Shown here: positions 32,463-40,904 of the stretch, piece by piece
Layout: each line of letters starts with the position of its first letter
Numbering within the stretch: position 1 is the stretch's first letter
Source of the DNA: Spyradosoma sp004558035
Lineage (GTDB): Bacteria; Verrucomicrobiota; Verrucomicrobiia; Opitutales; UBA953
Reading direction: 5' to 3'
Assembly (NCBI RefSeq): GCF_050314555.1
Contig: NZ_JBNPNH010000007.1
Span: 1 to 64,000, forward strand
DNA length: 64,000 nucleotides
Position numbers and translations under genes: made by a program
The notes under the pieces: model-generated
The model's input: the letters and a program-made list of their open reading frames with translations, nothing else
The model's database searches: none
Told to the model about the DNA's origin: nothing

Positions 32463-33035
32463 ATGAAGAACAAACTCATCGCCGTCCTCGCTCTCGCGTC
32501 CGCGTCCCTTTTCGCGTTCGCCGAAGCTCCCGCCGAAAACGTCGCTCCCGAAAAGGCGAAATGCTGCCCGACGCAGCGCTGCGCCAAGGAAGGCAAGTGC
32601 GCGAAGCACGACAAATGCGACAAAAAATCCTGCGACAAGGATTCGAAGTGCGCCAAGGGCCCGCAGGCGCGTCCGCGCTTCCTCGTGAAGCACATGCTGC
32701 TTTCGCTCGACGACGAGGCGCTCGCCAAGCTCGCCGACGAAATCGCCGCCGTCCGCGCCATGACGCCGGAACAGCGCGCCGAAGCGCTCTCCAAGCTCCC
32801 GAAGCCTGAATTCCGCGGCGCTCCGCGCGGCGAACGCCAGGGCTTCCGTCGCCCCGCCGCGCCGCGTTCCGAAAAGTGCGATTCCTGCGGCGACAAGCCG
32901 GGCAAGGAAGCGCGCGGTCCCCACGCGCCCCGCGGCGAACGTCCGGGCAAGGGCATGCGCGGCCCGAAGGGCAAAGGCCCCGCCGAAGGCGAAGCGCTCC
33001 CGCCGCCGCCGGTCGAAGAAGCCGTCGCCGAGTAA
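32463..33035 (+). CDS. exported Cys/Lys-rich protein with Arg-Gly-Pro-rich tail, function unknown
   Basis: This 190-aa protein has a signal peptide (about 1-20, ending LFAFAEA). Residues about 34-65 are dense in Cys and Lys, with repeated KC/CAK steps (nine Cys in about 30 residues), suggesting metal binding or disulphides. A helical segment (about 75-115, MLLSLDDEALAKLADEIAAV, then MTPEQRAEALSKL) resembles LTXXQ-type periplasmic sensors. The tail is rich in Arg, Gly and Pro with a CDSCGDKPGK patch and ends acidic. I do not recognise the family. A terminator follows at 33077. Confidence 0.65.
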   Translation: MKNKLIAVLALASASLFAFAEAPAENVAPEKAKCCPTQRCAKEGKCAKHDKCDKKSCDKDSKCAKGPQARPRFLVKHMLLSLDDEALAKLADEIAAVRAMTPEQRAEALSKLPKPEFRGAPRGERQGFRRPAAPRSEKCDSCGDKPGKEARGPHAPRGERPGKGMRGPKGKGPAEGEALPPPPVEEAVAE

Positions 33036-33076
33036 ACGGCAGACGGAGGAGCGGACGACCGAGCTCGTCCCGCACG

Positions 33077-33114
33077 AAAAAAGCGTTCCCGAGAAATTTC
33101 GGGAACGCTTTTTT
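33077..33114. terminator. terminator made from an inverted pair of the iterated word
   Basis: A-run, GCGTTCCCGA, GAAAT, TTCGGGAACGC, T-run. It is symmetrical, so it can serve the plus-strand 32463 gene and the minus-strand DAHP synthase gene that ends at 33139. Confidence 0.85.
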
Positions 33115-33138
33115 CGCGTCGCGCGGGAACGCTGTCTC

Positions 33139-34221
33139 TCAGCCGCGCGCGAGTTTTTCGCGGCGGGCGCGGACGGCGGCGGCGAGGTTTTCGCAAACTT
33201 TCTCCGTCGCTTCGAAATCGATACAGGCGTCGGTGATGCTCTGCCCGTAAACGCAGGAGCCCTTGCTGTTGCAGTCGTAGTCCTGGCGGCCTTCGACGAG
33301 ATTGCTCTCGATCATCACGCCGGCGATCGCGCGCGTTCCCGCGGCGATCTGTTCGCCGAGTTCCGCGGCGACGAGCGGCTGGCGCGAGTAGTCCTTTCTG
33401 CTGTTCCCGTGCGAGCAGTCCACGACGACGCACGCGGGCAGCTTCACCTTCGTGAGCTTTTCGACGCATTCGGCGATGAATTCGGGCGCGTAGTTCGGGC
33501 CCGTGCGCGAGCCGCCGCGCAGGATGATGTGCGAGTCCTTGTTGCCCTGAGTCTCGAAAATCGCGACGACGCCGTCCTTCGTGACGGACGGGAACCAGTG
33601 CGAATGATGCGCGGCGCGCACGGCGTCGATGGCGACCTGAATCGTGCCGTCGGTGCCGTTCTTGAAGCCGATGGGCATGGAAAGCCCCGACGCGAGTTCG
33701 CGGTGAATCTGCGATTCCGTCGTGCGCGCGCCGATGGCGCCGTAGGAGACGAGGTCGGCGAGAAACTGCGGCGTGATCGGGTCGAGGAATTCCGTCGCTG
33801 CGGGAACGCCGGCTTCCGCGAGGTCGCAGAGCAGGCGGCGCGCGATGCGCAGCCCTTCGTTGATGCGGAACGTGCCGTCGATGAACGGGTCGTTGATGAG
33901 CCCCTTCCAGCCGACGACGGTGCGCGGCTTCTCGAAATAGGTGCGCATGACGACGAAGAGCTCGCGCGCGTGTTTTTCGGCGAGCTTTTTGAGGCGTCCC
34001 GCGTATTCCTTGGCGGCGGCGATGTCGTGGATCGAGCACGGTCCGGTGATGCAGAGCAGGCGGTCGTCCTTGCCGTTGAGGATGTCGCCGATCTGCGCGC
34101 GCGCGGATTCGACGGTTTTGACGGCGGCGGCGCTCGGACAGATTTCGTCGATGAGCAGGGCGGGCGTCAGCAGCGGCTTTCGTCGCTGGATGCGGGTGTC
34201 GTCGGTTTTGATGGTATTCAT
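33139..34221 (-). CDS. aroG: 3-deoxy-7-phosphoheptulonate (DAHP) synthase, class I
   Basis: This 360-aa enzyme makes DAHP from phosphoenolpyruvate and erythrose 4-phosphate, the first shikimate step. Type I AroG/F/H motifs are clear: ITGPCSIHD (58-66), RTYFEKPRTVVGWKGLINDP, AATEFLDPITPQ, IGARTTESQIHRELASGLSM and VVDCSHGNSRKDYSRQ, then MIESNLVEGRQ. Phe/Tyr/Trp feedback type cannot be told from sequence by eye. Transcribed alone; 48 bp separate its start from the stop of the OleC-like ligase gene upstream. Confidence 0.94.
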   Translation of the reverse strand: MNTIKTDDTRIQRRKPLLTPALLIDEICPSAAAVKTVESARAQIGDILNGKDDRLLCITGPCSIHDIAAAKEYAGRLKKLAEKHARELFVVMRTYFEKPRTVVGWKGLINDPFIDGTFRINEGLRIARRLLCDLAEAGVPAATEFLDPITPQFLADLVSYGAIGARTTESQIHRELASGLSMPIGFKNGTDGTIQVAIDAVRAAHHSHWFPSVTKDGVVAIFETQGNKDSHIILRGGSRTGPNYAPEFIAECVEKLTKVKLPACVVVDCSHGNSRKDYSRQPLVAAELGEQIAAGTRAIAGVMIESNLVEGRQDYDCNSKGSCVYGQSITDACIDFEATEKVCENLAAAVRARREKLARG

Positions 34222-34278
34222 TTTTGCAGTTCTTTCAAAAAATCATTTCGGGAGGCGTCTGGCAACGCGGGAACGCGC

Positions 34279-35952
34279 TCACGCGGCGGATTTTCCGGGC
34301 GCGGAGAAGGTTTCCGGCGGGAGGCGCTTTTCGTAGAATTTCTTCAGTGTGAGGCGGTGAATCTTCGCGTTGTGGCGGACGTCCACGGGGAATTTTTTCG
34401 GGTGGACGAAGAACAGCGCGACGGCGCGGGTCGCCTCATGCTTCGCCGCGAGGCCGCGGAGCGCGTCCGGCAGGGCGGCGAGGCGCTCCTTCGGCGTTCC
34501 CGCGCGGGGCTCGACGACGATCGCCGGGACGGCGTTCCCGCGTTCGCCCAGCCCGACGAGCGCGCAGCGGAAGACGTCCGGATGCGTGTTGAAGACGGGC
34601 TCCACCGCTTCGGTGAAGAGCGTTCCCGCGGCGGTTTCGACGCGTTCCGCCTTGCGGCCGAGAAACCAGAGCCGCCCGGCGTCGTCGAGGTAGCCGACGT
34701 CGCCCATGCGGTGCCAGACGGAGCCGTCGGCGCGGTCGAGGATTTTCGCGGCGCGGGTCGCCTCGGGGTCGTTGAAGTATTCGCGCGTGGTCGTCGGTCC
34801 GCAGACGCAGATTTCGCCGGGAACGTTTTTCGGGAGCGGGGAAATTTCGTCGAAGCTCGCGATCGCGCCGTCGCGTATCGGGACGATGCGCACGCGGTTG
34901 CACGGGAGCGGCGTTCCCGTGCAGGTGCCGCGGCCGTGCTCGGTGAGTTCGCCCGTGCGGGCGAGCACGTCGTCCGCCGTGACGTCGGAGACGGGCAGGT
35001 TTTCCGTCGCGCCGTAGGGCGAATGGATTTCGGCGTTCGGGAGCACTTTCTTCAGCAGCGCCATGACGGCGGGCGGCACGGCCGTTCCCGCGCAGAGCAC
35101 GCGGCGCAAGCTCGGCAGCGTCTCGCCGCGCGCGTCGCAGTATTCGGCGATCTTTCGCCAGAGAATCGGCGAGCCGAAAGAGTTGGTGACGCCGTTTTCG
35201 CGCACAGCGCGGACGATTTTTTCCGGGTCGAGCGCGGCGGGCTTGGCGGCGTTCATCGGCGGCGTGACGGTCGTCATGCCCAGCGCGGGATTGAAGAGCG
35301 CGAAGATCGCCAGCAGGGGCAGGTCGATTTCGCCCGGCGCGATGCCGTAGAAGTCGCGCACGATCTCGCGCTGCGCGTCGAACATGCCGTGCGTGTAGCA
35401 CACGCCCTTCGGCGCGCCCGTGGAGCCGCTGGTGAAGAGAATCGCGGCGAGCTGCCCGGCGTCCGCGCGCGCGATTTCGGTCGGGAGCGCGGCGTCGCGG
35501 GAACGCCTTTCGACTTCGCGGGAAAACGCGCGCGTGCCGACGGTGACGGCGGTCTTCACCGAAGCGAATTTGCGGAAGAAGACGCGGCGCACCCACTGCG
35601 CGAGCGGAATGCCGACGAGCGCCTGCGGCTCCGTTCTGCGCACGCAACGCAGAAAGCTCTTCAGCCCCATGCCGGGATCGATCGCGACGGGAACGGCGCC
35701 GAGACGGAACAGCGCGAACGCGCACAGAATGAGGTTGAGCCCCGGGCGCGCCATGAGCAGCGTGCGCGTTCCCGCGCGGATGCCGCGCTCGGCGAAGAGC
35801 GCCGCCGTCGCCGCCGTGACGCGGTCGAGCCGCGCGAACGTGAGCTCGGCCCCGCCGTCCGGGCGGCGCACGGCGCAGACGTCGGGCACGCGCTCGGCGG
35901 ATTCGCGGAGAAAGCGCGCGACGTTGAAGGAGGCTTTTTCGGAGTTCGGCAT
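34279..35952 (-). CDS. AMP-dependent ligase, OleC-like
   Basis: This 557-aa acyl-adenylate-forming enzyme has the ATP loop TSGSTGAPKG (174-183), the YGATEN motif and GDVGYLDDAGRLWFLGRKAERV late in the protein. The segment DLPLLAIFALFNPALGMTTVTP and the N-terminal PGMGLKSFLRCV resemble OleC, the beta-lactone synthetase of long-chain olefin biosynthesis, more than classical acyl-CoA ligases. No oleA, oleB or oleD is in the window, so the assignment stays tentative. ATG 35952 is preferred to TTG 35985. A lipoprotein gene terminator lies just upstream. Confidence 0.7.
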   Translation of the reverse strand: MPNSEKASFNVARFLRESAERVPDVCAVRRPDGGAELTFARLDRVTAATAALFAERGIRAGTRTLLMARPGLNLILCAFALFRLGAVPVAIDPGMGLKSFLRCVRRTEPQALVGIPLAQWVRRVFFRKFASVKTAVTVGTRAFSREVERRSRDAALPTEIARADAGQLAAILFTSGSTGAPKGVCYTHGMFDAQREIVRDFYGIAPGEIDLPLLAIFALFNPALGMTTVTPPMNAAKPAALDPEKIVRAVRENGVTNSFGSPILWRKIAEYCDARGETLPSLRRVLCAGTAVPPAVMALLKKVLPNAEIHSPYGATENLPVSDVTADDVLARTGELTEHGRGTCTGTPLPCNRVRIVPIRDGAIASFDEISPLPKNVPGEICVCGPTTTREYFNDPEATRAAKILDRADGSVWHRMGDVGYLDDAGRLWFLGRKAERVETAAGTLFTEAVEPVFNTHPDVFRCALVGLGERGNAVPAIVVEPRAGTPKERLAALPDALRGLAAKHEATRAVALFFVHPKKFPVDVRHNAKIHRLTLKKFYEKRLPPETFSAPGKSAA

Positions 35953-35986
35953 TTTTCGGGTTCGGCGGGAACGTTTTCCGGGCAAA

Positions 35987-36014
35987 CAAAAACCCTCGAT
36001 GCTCTCGAGGGTTT
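35987..36014 (-). terminator. intrinsic terminator after the small lipoprotein gene
   Basis: On the minus strand, AACCCTCGA, GAGCA, TCGAGGGTT then TTTG. A 9-bp stem without the iterated word, 22 bp after the stop of the lipoprotein gene. Confidence 0.75.
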
Positions 36015-36036
36015 TCGGCGACGGAAAAATTTCTGA

Positions 36037-36312
36037 TCAATAATCGCGGATGTTGATGAGACCCCAGAAGAGCGAGGTGTCCGAGCCGCTGAAGTCGCGG
36101 CGGCACCAGAGATCGTCCGTGTTGATGACGATCGTCGAGGCTTCGTCGAGATATCGGTAGGAATCCGGATTGGTCTTCACGACGCCGAGGAAGTTGTGGG
36201 AGGCTTCCGCGGAGACGTTGCTTCCGTGGTAATCGGTGTCGTAGGCGTGGCAGCCCGCGAACGCGAGCGCGAGAGCGGCGGCCGATGCAATGAGAGAAAT
36301 TTTCTTGATCAT
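36037..36312 (-). CDS. small lipoprotein, function unknown
   Basis: This 91-aa protein has a clear lipoprotein signal: MIKKISLIASAAALALAFAGC, with Cys21 in LAFAGC. The mature part (about 70 residues) contains YRYLDEASTIVINTDDLWCRRD and ends in LFWGLINIRDY; I recognise no family. The ATG at 36312 starts the signal peptide. A good sigma70-like promoter lies upstream (36344-36371) and a terminator follows, so it is a monocistronic gene. Confidence 0.75.
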   Translation of the reverse strand: MIKKISLIASAAALALAFAGCHAYDTDYHGSNVSAEASHNFLGVVKTNPDSYRYLDEASTIVINTDDLWCRRDFSGSDTSLFWGLINIRDY

Positions 36313-36343
36313 GGTTGGACTGGAGGGGTTAAATTTTGAAACC

Positions 36344-36371
36344 ACTTTACGGGTTTTCCCGCTTTTGTCAA
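36344..36371 (-). promoter_or_regulatory. sigma70-like promoter of the small lipoprotein gene
   Basis: On the minus strand TTGACA (36371-36366), a 16-bp spacer containing GCGGG-AAAA-CCCG, and TAAAGT (36349-36344), about 30 bp before the ATG at 36312. Confidence 0.55.
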
Positions 36372-36395
36372 AAGAAAATTGCGCCGCGCGCCTCG

Positions 36396-37118
36396 TCATT
36401 CCCGTCGGGACATGAAGAGCTGGAGCAGGTACCAGAACAGCGTCGCGATGCCGGCGAAGATCACCAGCGCCGCGCCGACGTGCTGATCCGTGCGGAACTG
36501 CGTCTTCACCGCCCACGTGTAATAAAGAATCACCGCCGCCATGAAGCCGACCATCGCGACGACGAACCACGTGCCCGGGTTGATGCCCGCGAGCGCGAAG
36601 ACGAGAATCGCCGCGAGCGCGACGAAGAATCCGACCGAGACGACCGCGTGCAGGAACGAAAAATCCGTCCGCGTCATGAAGACCGTCGCTGTCAGTCCGC
36701 CCGCGAGAAGCAGCGTCGAGAGCGCCGCGGGAGCGACGATTTCGGAAAGCGCGATTTCCGGACCGAAGATCGCCAGGCAGACGTTCAGCAGCGGCGTGAA
36801 GATCACCGCTTCGGCGACGACGTAGAGCCCGAGCCCCGCGAGCTGCGTCGACTGCGACGCGCCGCCGAAGGCGAGCCGGTTCGCGAACATCGAGATCGCC
36901 CAGAGCGCCCCGAGCACGAGAAGCCAGCCGACCATGCCGTTCCCGAAAAGCAGCGCCGTCAGCACGTCCGCGAGCGGCGAAGCGAGCAGGCCGGAGAGAA
37001 TCAGCCCGAACGCGGCGCAGGACGCCGCCACGAGCCCGTAGGTGCGGCGATAAAAACTCGCGCGGTCGGCGGGAGACGCCGCCGCGACGGTGAAGGGATT
37101 TGACGTGTAACTGTTCAT
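36396..37118 (-). CDS. Bax inhibitor-1/YccA family membrane protein
   Basis: The 240-aa protein has seven hydrophobic segments after a short N-terminal tail (FYRRTYGLVAASCAAFGLIL opens the first). The pattern with LSTLLLAGGLTATVFMTRTDFSFL in the middle and IATLFWYLLQLF at the end fits the Bax1-I (TMBIM/YccA) family, pH-sensitive leak channels or FtsH-associated proteins. ATG 37118 is chosen over an upstream start at 37184 because the family N-terminus begins there. yidC ends 125 bp upstream on the same strand. Confidence 0.82.
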   Translation of the reverse strand: MNSYTSNPFTVAAASPADRASFYRRTYGLVAASCAAFGLILSGLLASPLADVLTALLFGNGMVGWLLVLGALWAISMFANRLAFGGASQSTQLAGLGLYVVAEAVIFTPLLNVCLAIFGPEIALSEIVAPAALSTLLLAGGLTATVFMTRTDFSFLHAVVSVGFFVALAAILVFALAGINPGTWFVVAMVGFMAAVILYYTWAVKTQFRTDQHVGAALVIFAGIATLFWYLLQLFMSRRE

Positions 37119-37242
37119 AGCTCCGAAAAGCGTTGCAGTTTCCGTGCCCGGGCGCAAAGCAATTCCGTGCGGCGCGCGAAACAAAAAAAAGAAGCGGCGT
37201 CGCCGCCGCTTCCGGAAAGTCGCCCCGAGGCGTGCGCCTGAC

Positions 37243-39093
37243 TCAGCGGGCGGGAACGCCTTTGCCGCGCCCCTTCTTCTTGGCGGGCGGGATGATCTCC
37301 ACGTTCCCGCTGTCGCGGTCGCGGGAACGGCGCACGAGCCAGGTCTGGAAGATCGTCAGGATGTTCTGCATCGTCCAGTACAGCGTGAGCGCGGACGGCA
37401 TCGCGTAGCAGATGACGGGGAAGATGATCATCATCGCGTAAAACATGTTTTTCTGTCCGGGCTGCGCGTTGGGCATCGGCGTCATCGCCATGTTGAAGAG
37501 CATCGTCGCGCCCATGAGAATCGGCAGCACGTGGATGTGCGCGCCGATGAGCGGGATCGTCGTGTCCTCGAGCCCGGGAATCAGGTCGGGCATCGAAAGG
37601 TCGGAGATCCAGAGGAAGCCCTGCAGACGGAGCTCCGCGCAGGTCTGGAACGCGCAGTACATGCCGAAGAAGATCGGAATCGAGATGAGCACCGGGAAGC
37701 AGCCCGCGAGCGGATTGATCTTGTTTTCGCGATACAGCTTCATCATTTCCTGCTGCATCTTCTGCGGGTTGTCCTTGTATTTCTCGCGGATCTCCTTCAT
37801 CGGTCCGCTGAACTGCTGCATTTTCTTCGCGGAACGCTGCTGTGCCGCCGTCAGCGGCCAGGTGACGCCCTTCACGATCAGCGTCATCACGAGAATCGCC
37901 CAGCCCCACGACCATTCGCTCGCCGGCAGCAGGTCGTGAATCGCGTTCATCACGACGACGAGAATCTTGCAGAGCCAGTCCACGGAGATCACGCCGAAGA
38001 GATTGGTGAACTGCACGACGTTGCCGATGCCGGGAATCGTGTTTTCGAGCTCGGCGAGGCGCGTGTATTCCTTCGGTCCGATGAAGTAGGGAATCGAAAT
38101 GTTCGCCGTCTGTCCGACCGCGAGCGCGGGCACGTCGAGCTGCGCGTAGCCCTGCGTCGTGAGCGTGAGATTGTTCAGACGTTCGGATTCGGAAAGCGGC
38201 TGCGGGAACACGAACACGCGCGAGACGATCGGGCGCGTCGTTTCCGAAAAACCGACGACGCTCGCGAAATACTGATTCGTCACGGCGACGAAACGGAGCG
38301 GGTCGGCGCGGTCGAGCGGCGCTTCGAAATCCGCCGCGGCGCGGCGCGCGCCCAGACCGAGAAAGCCGTCGGAGTCCTTGAAGACGTCCGGCGAGCATTT
38401 TTCGTAGTCGTCGCCGTCGTACCACGAGGCGTTCAGGAAGATGTTGGCGCGGTCGCCTTCCGTCGGCGGCAGCATGCCCGTCGAGACGAGCAGCGGGAAC
38501 GCCGCGGGAGCGCCCGCGACGCGCCGAATCTTGATTTCGTGCGAGACGAGATAGGGGTCCGCCGCGCCTTCGCCTTCCTCGTCGAGCGAAAGCGTGTAGA
38601 TGCGGCGGATTTCGAGCCCGTCCTTGCGTCCGAGCAGCGTGAGCGTGCGCGTTTTCGCCGCCGCGTCCTCGCGTTCGGATTCCACGGAAAATTCGACGCC
38701 GAACGGCACCGGCGCGACGCCGCGCACGCCCGAAGGCGACGCCAGACGCAGCGCGGGAACGCTCGAGCCTTCGTTGAAGAGCACCGGGGAGGCGTCGTCG
38801 AGCGACGTCGGCTGCTTTTTCAGCGCGACCGTCTTCAGGCCGCCGTCGCGGGAGCTGACGGAGAGCTTGAGCGTCGCGTTTTCGAGCGAGAAGAGTTGCT
38901 CCGGAGCGGCGGGAACGGCCGTCGCGGGCTGCGCGGACTCGGGAAGGGCGGCGACGGGCGCGGGAGCCGCGATCTGCGCGGGAACGGGAGCCTGCGCCGG
39001 AAGCGGTTCCGGTCGGTTCTTCGCCTGCCAGAACATGAGCCCGACGGCGGCGGCGATCAGCAATACGCCGATGATCGTGTTTTTCTTGTCCAT
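37243..39093 (-). CDS. yidC: membrane protein insertase YidC
   Basis: YidC inserts proteins into the inner membrane alone or with SecYEG. The 616-aa protein has the N-terminal anchor (about 6-22), a Pro/Ala-rich linker, the large periplasmic P1 domain (about 75-350), and the C-terminal core of five helices starting near DWLCKILVVVMNAIHDLL. The core shows NWGWAI-like WSWGWAILVMTLIVKGVTWPL with its hydrophilic-groove Lys, and the cytosolic hairpin MKEIREKYKDNPQKMQQEMM. The end is basic (KKKGRGKGVPAR). The usual rpmH-rnpA neighbours are absent. Confidence 0.94.
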   Translation of the reverse strand: MDKKNTIIGVLLIAAAVGLMFWQAKNRPEPLPAQAPVPAQIAAPAPVAALPESAQPATAVPAAPEQLFSLENATLKLSVSSRDGGLKTVALKKQPTSLDDASPVLFNEGSSVPALRLASPSGVRGVAPVPFGVEFSVESEREDAAAKTRTLTLLGRKDGLEIRRIYTLSLDEEGEGAADPYLVSHEIKIRRVAGAPAAFPLLVSTGMLPPTEGDRANIFLNASWYDGDDYEKCSPDVFKDSDGFLGLGARRAAADFEAPLDRADPLRFVAVTNQYFASVVGFSETTRPIVSRVFVFPQPLSESERLNNLTLTTQGYAQLDVPALAVGQTANISIPYFIGPKEYTRLAELENTIPGIGNVVQFTNLFGVISVDWLCKILVVVMNAIHDLLPASEWSWGWAILVMTLIVKGVTWPLTAAQQRSAKKMQQFSGPMKEIREKYKDNPQKMQQEMMKLYRENKINPLAGCFPVLISIPIFFGMYCAFQTCAELRLQGFLWISDLSMPDLIPGLEDTTIPLIGAHIHVLPILMGATMLFNMAMTPMPNAQPGQKNMFYAMMIIFPVICYAMPSALTLYWTMQNILTIFQTWLVRRSRDRDSGNVEIIPPAKKKGRGKGVPAR

Positions 39094-39179
39094 CTGAAAG
39101 TTCTTCAAAAATTCGTAAAGAGATAATCAAAACAAAATCGCGTTCCCGCGGAAAGCGAAAAAGGGCGGGGCAGGGCGCA

Positions 39180-39217
39180 AAAAAAGCGTTCCCGCCGACT
39201 GCGGGAACGCTTTTTTT
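39180..39217. terminator. terminator made from an inverted pair of the iterated word
   Basis: A7, GCGTTCCCGC (39186-39195), CGACT, GCGGGAACGC (39201-39210), T7. A perfect 10-bp stem 20 bp after the minus-strand oadA stop. Confidence 0.88.
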
Positions 39218-39236
39218 GTCCGGAAGAGCGGGGCGC

Positions 39237-40733
39237 TTACGCGAGCTCTTCGACCGTCACGTTGTGGGCGACGCCGTTGACCGTCATCGACAGGTTCGTG
39301 ACGTTGCCGGAGACGGACGCGCGCGCGGAGATCGCGGGCGTTCCCGCGGAGGCGGGAGCCGGCGCCGCGGCGGGCGCGGGAGCGGGCTTCGGTTCTTCCT
39401 TCGGCGGGAAGTAGAGTTCCTTCACCTGCTGCGGGAACATCGCGTAGATGACGCAGTGCTCGTCGTCCGTCGGGAGATTGTTTTCCTTGAGCTCCTTGCG
39501 GAGGTCGTCCATGCGCGGCTTGAGCAGGTCCGCCGGGCGGCAGGTGATCGGGTCCTTCTTCGCGCGTTCGGCGGCGAGCTTGCGGATCTCGGGATCGACC
39601 GGCGCGGGCGTCTGCCCGAAGTAGCCGAGGGCGATGTCCATCGCGCCCGGGATGAACTGTTTCCAGCGACCGAACTTGACGTTCATCGCCGCCTGCGTGC
39701 CGACGATCTGCGAGGTCGGCGTGACGAGCGGGATCCAGCCGAGCTTTTCGCGGATGTAGGGAATTTCCGCGCAGACTTCCTCGAACTTGTCTTCCATTTT
39801 GAGCTCCTTGAGCTGGTTGCGGAAGTTCGAGAGCATGCCGCCCGGGACTTCGTAGCGGAGCGCGTCGATGTTGACGACCTCGTTCTTGTGGCTCGTGAAT
39901 TTGGAAAGTTCCTCGTAGATGCCTTTTTCGTAGGCGGAAATTTCCTCGATGAGCTTGGCGTCGTAGTTCGGGCGGCGCGGATGGCCCTTGAGGAGCGCCA
40001 TCATGCGCGTGTGGTCCGGGTGCGCGGTGCCGTCGGAGAACGGACGGATCGCGACGTCCACCGCGTCCACGCCCGCGTCGATCGCGGCGAGGTAGGAGGA
40101 GGCGCCGAGGCCGGTCGTCTCGTGCGTGTGGAAGTAGATCGGCACCTTGACGTTGTCCTTGAGGCCCTTGATGATGTCGTAGGCAGCGCGCGGCGAGACG
40201 AGGCCCGCCATGTCCTTGAGGCAGATGCTGGCGACGCCCATTTCCGCGAGCGTGCAGCCGAGCTTGATGAAGCCTTCGACGGTGTGGACGGGGCTGTTCG
40301 TGTAGCAGATGGTGCCCTGGGCTTCGCCGCCGGCCTTCTTCGTGGCCTCGATCGCGGTCTTCATGTTGCGCGGGTCGTTGAGCGCGTCGAAGATGCGGAT
40401 CGTGTTCATGCCGTGCTTGACCGCCTGCGTCGCGAAGGCGGAGACGACGTCGTCCGGCGACTGATTGTAGGCGACGATGTTCTGCCCGCGCATGAGCATC
40501 ATGTGCGGGGTCTTCGTCTTGGCGCGGATGGCGTCGAGGCGCTTGAAGGGAAATTCTTTGAGGAAGCGCAGGCCGGCGTCGATGGAGGCGCCGCCCCAGG
40601 TTTCGAGGCGTCCGTAGCCGACGGCGTCGAGCTTGTCCAAAATCGGGAGCATCTGCGCCGTGCTCATTCGGGTTGCCGCGAGCGACTGGTGCGCGTCGCG
40701 GAGGAGTGTACTGTTGAATACTACCGGTTTCAT
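39237..40733 (-). CDS. oadA: pyruvate/oxaloacetate carboxyltransferase (OadA/PycB-like) lacking a biotinyl domain
   Basis: The 498-aa protein has the HMGL-like barrel with STLLRDAHQSLAATRM (8-23), RIFDALNDPRN, the metal motif FHTHETTG and DMAGL, then the conserved carboxylase domain. It belongs to the alpha subunit of oxaloacetate decarboxylase or transcarboxylase 5S-type proteins. After a Pro/Ala linker it ends with NLSMTVNGVAHNVTVEELA, the strand that normally precedes the biotin carrier; no MKM biotinylation motif is present. The carrier must be a separate protein. ATG 40733 is used. oadB/oadG-type genes are not adjacent. Confidence 0.85.
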   Translation of the reverse strand: MKPVVFNSTLLRDAHQSLAATRMSTAQMLPILDKLDAVGYGRLETWGGASIDAGLRFLKEFPFKRLDAIRAKTKTPHMMLMRGQNIVAYNQSPDDVVSAFATQAVKHGMNTIRIFDALNDPRNMKTAIEATKKAGGEAQGTICYTNSPVHTVEGFIKLGCTLAEMGVASICLKDMAGLVSPRAAYDIIKGLKDNVKVPIYFHTHETTGLGASSYLAAIDAGVDAVDVAIRPFSDGTAHPDHTRMMALLKGHPRRPNYDAKLIEEISAYEKGIYEELSKFTSHKNEVVNIDALRYEVPGGMLSNFRNQLKELKMEDKFEEVCAEIPYIREKLGWIPLVTPTSQIVGTQAAMNVKFGRWKQFIPGAMDIALGYFGQTPAPVDPEIRKLAAERAKKDPITCRPADLLKPRMDDLRKELKENNLPTDDEHCVIYAMFPQQVKELYFPPKEEPKPAPAPAAAPAPASAGTPAISARASVSGNVTNLSMTVNGVAHNVTVEELA

Positions 40734-40840
40734 AGCAAAAAATTTCTGAATTTCGCACATTTTCCGCGTTTGCGAAAATCTTGTCGAGCTTTAAGCGCGC
40801 GGCGGGAAGGCGGTTCGGCGTCCGTCGTCCGCCGGACGAA

Positions 40841-40886
40841 AAAAAAAAGCGTTCCCGCGAAAATGCCCGCGGGAACGCTTTTTTTT
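40841..40886. terminator. terminator made from an inverted pair of the iterated word
   Basis: A-run, GCGTTCCCGCG (40849-40859), AAAATGCC, CGCGGGAACGC (40868-40878), T8. An 11-bp perfect stem lying 19 bp after the minus-strand DUF481 gene. Confidence 0.9.
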
Positions 40887-40904
40887 CGTGAGAGGGAACG
40901 GACC

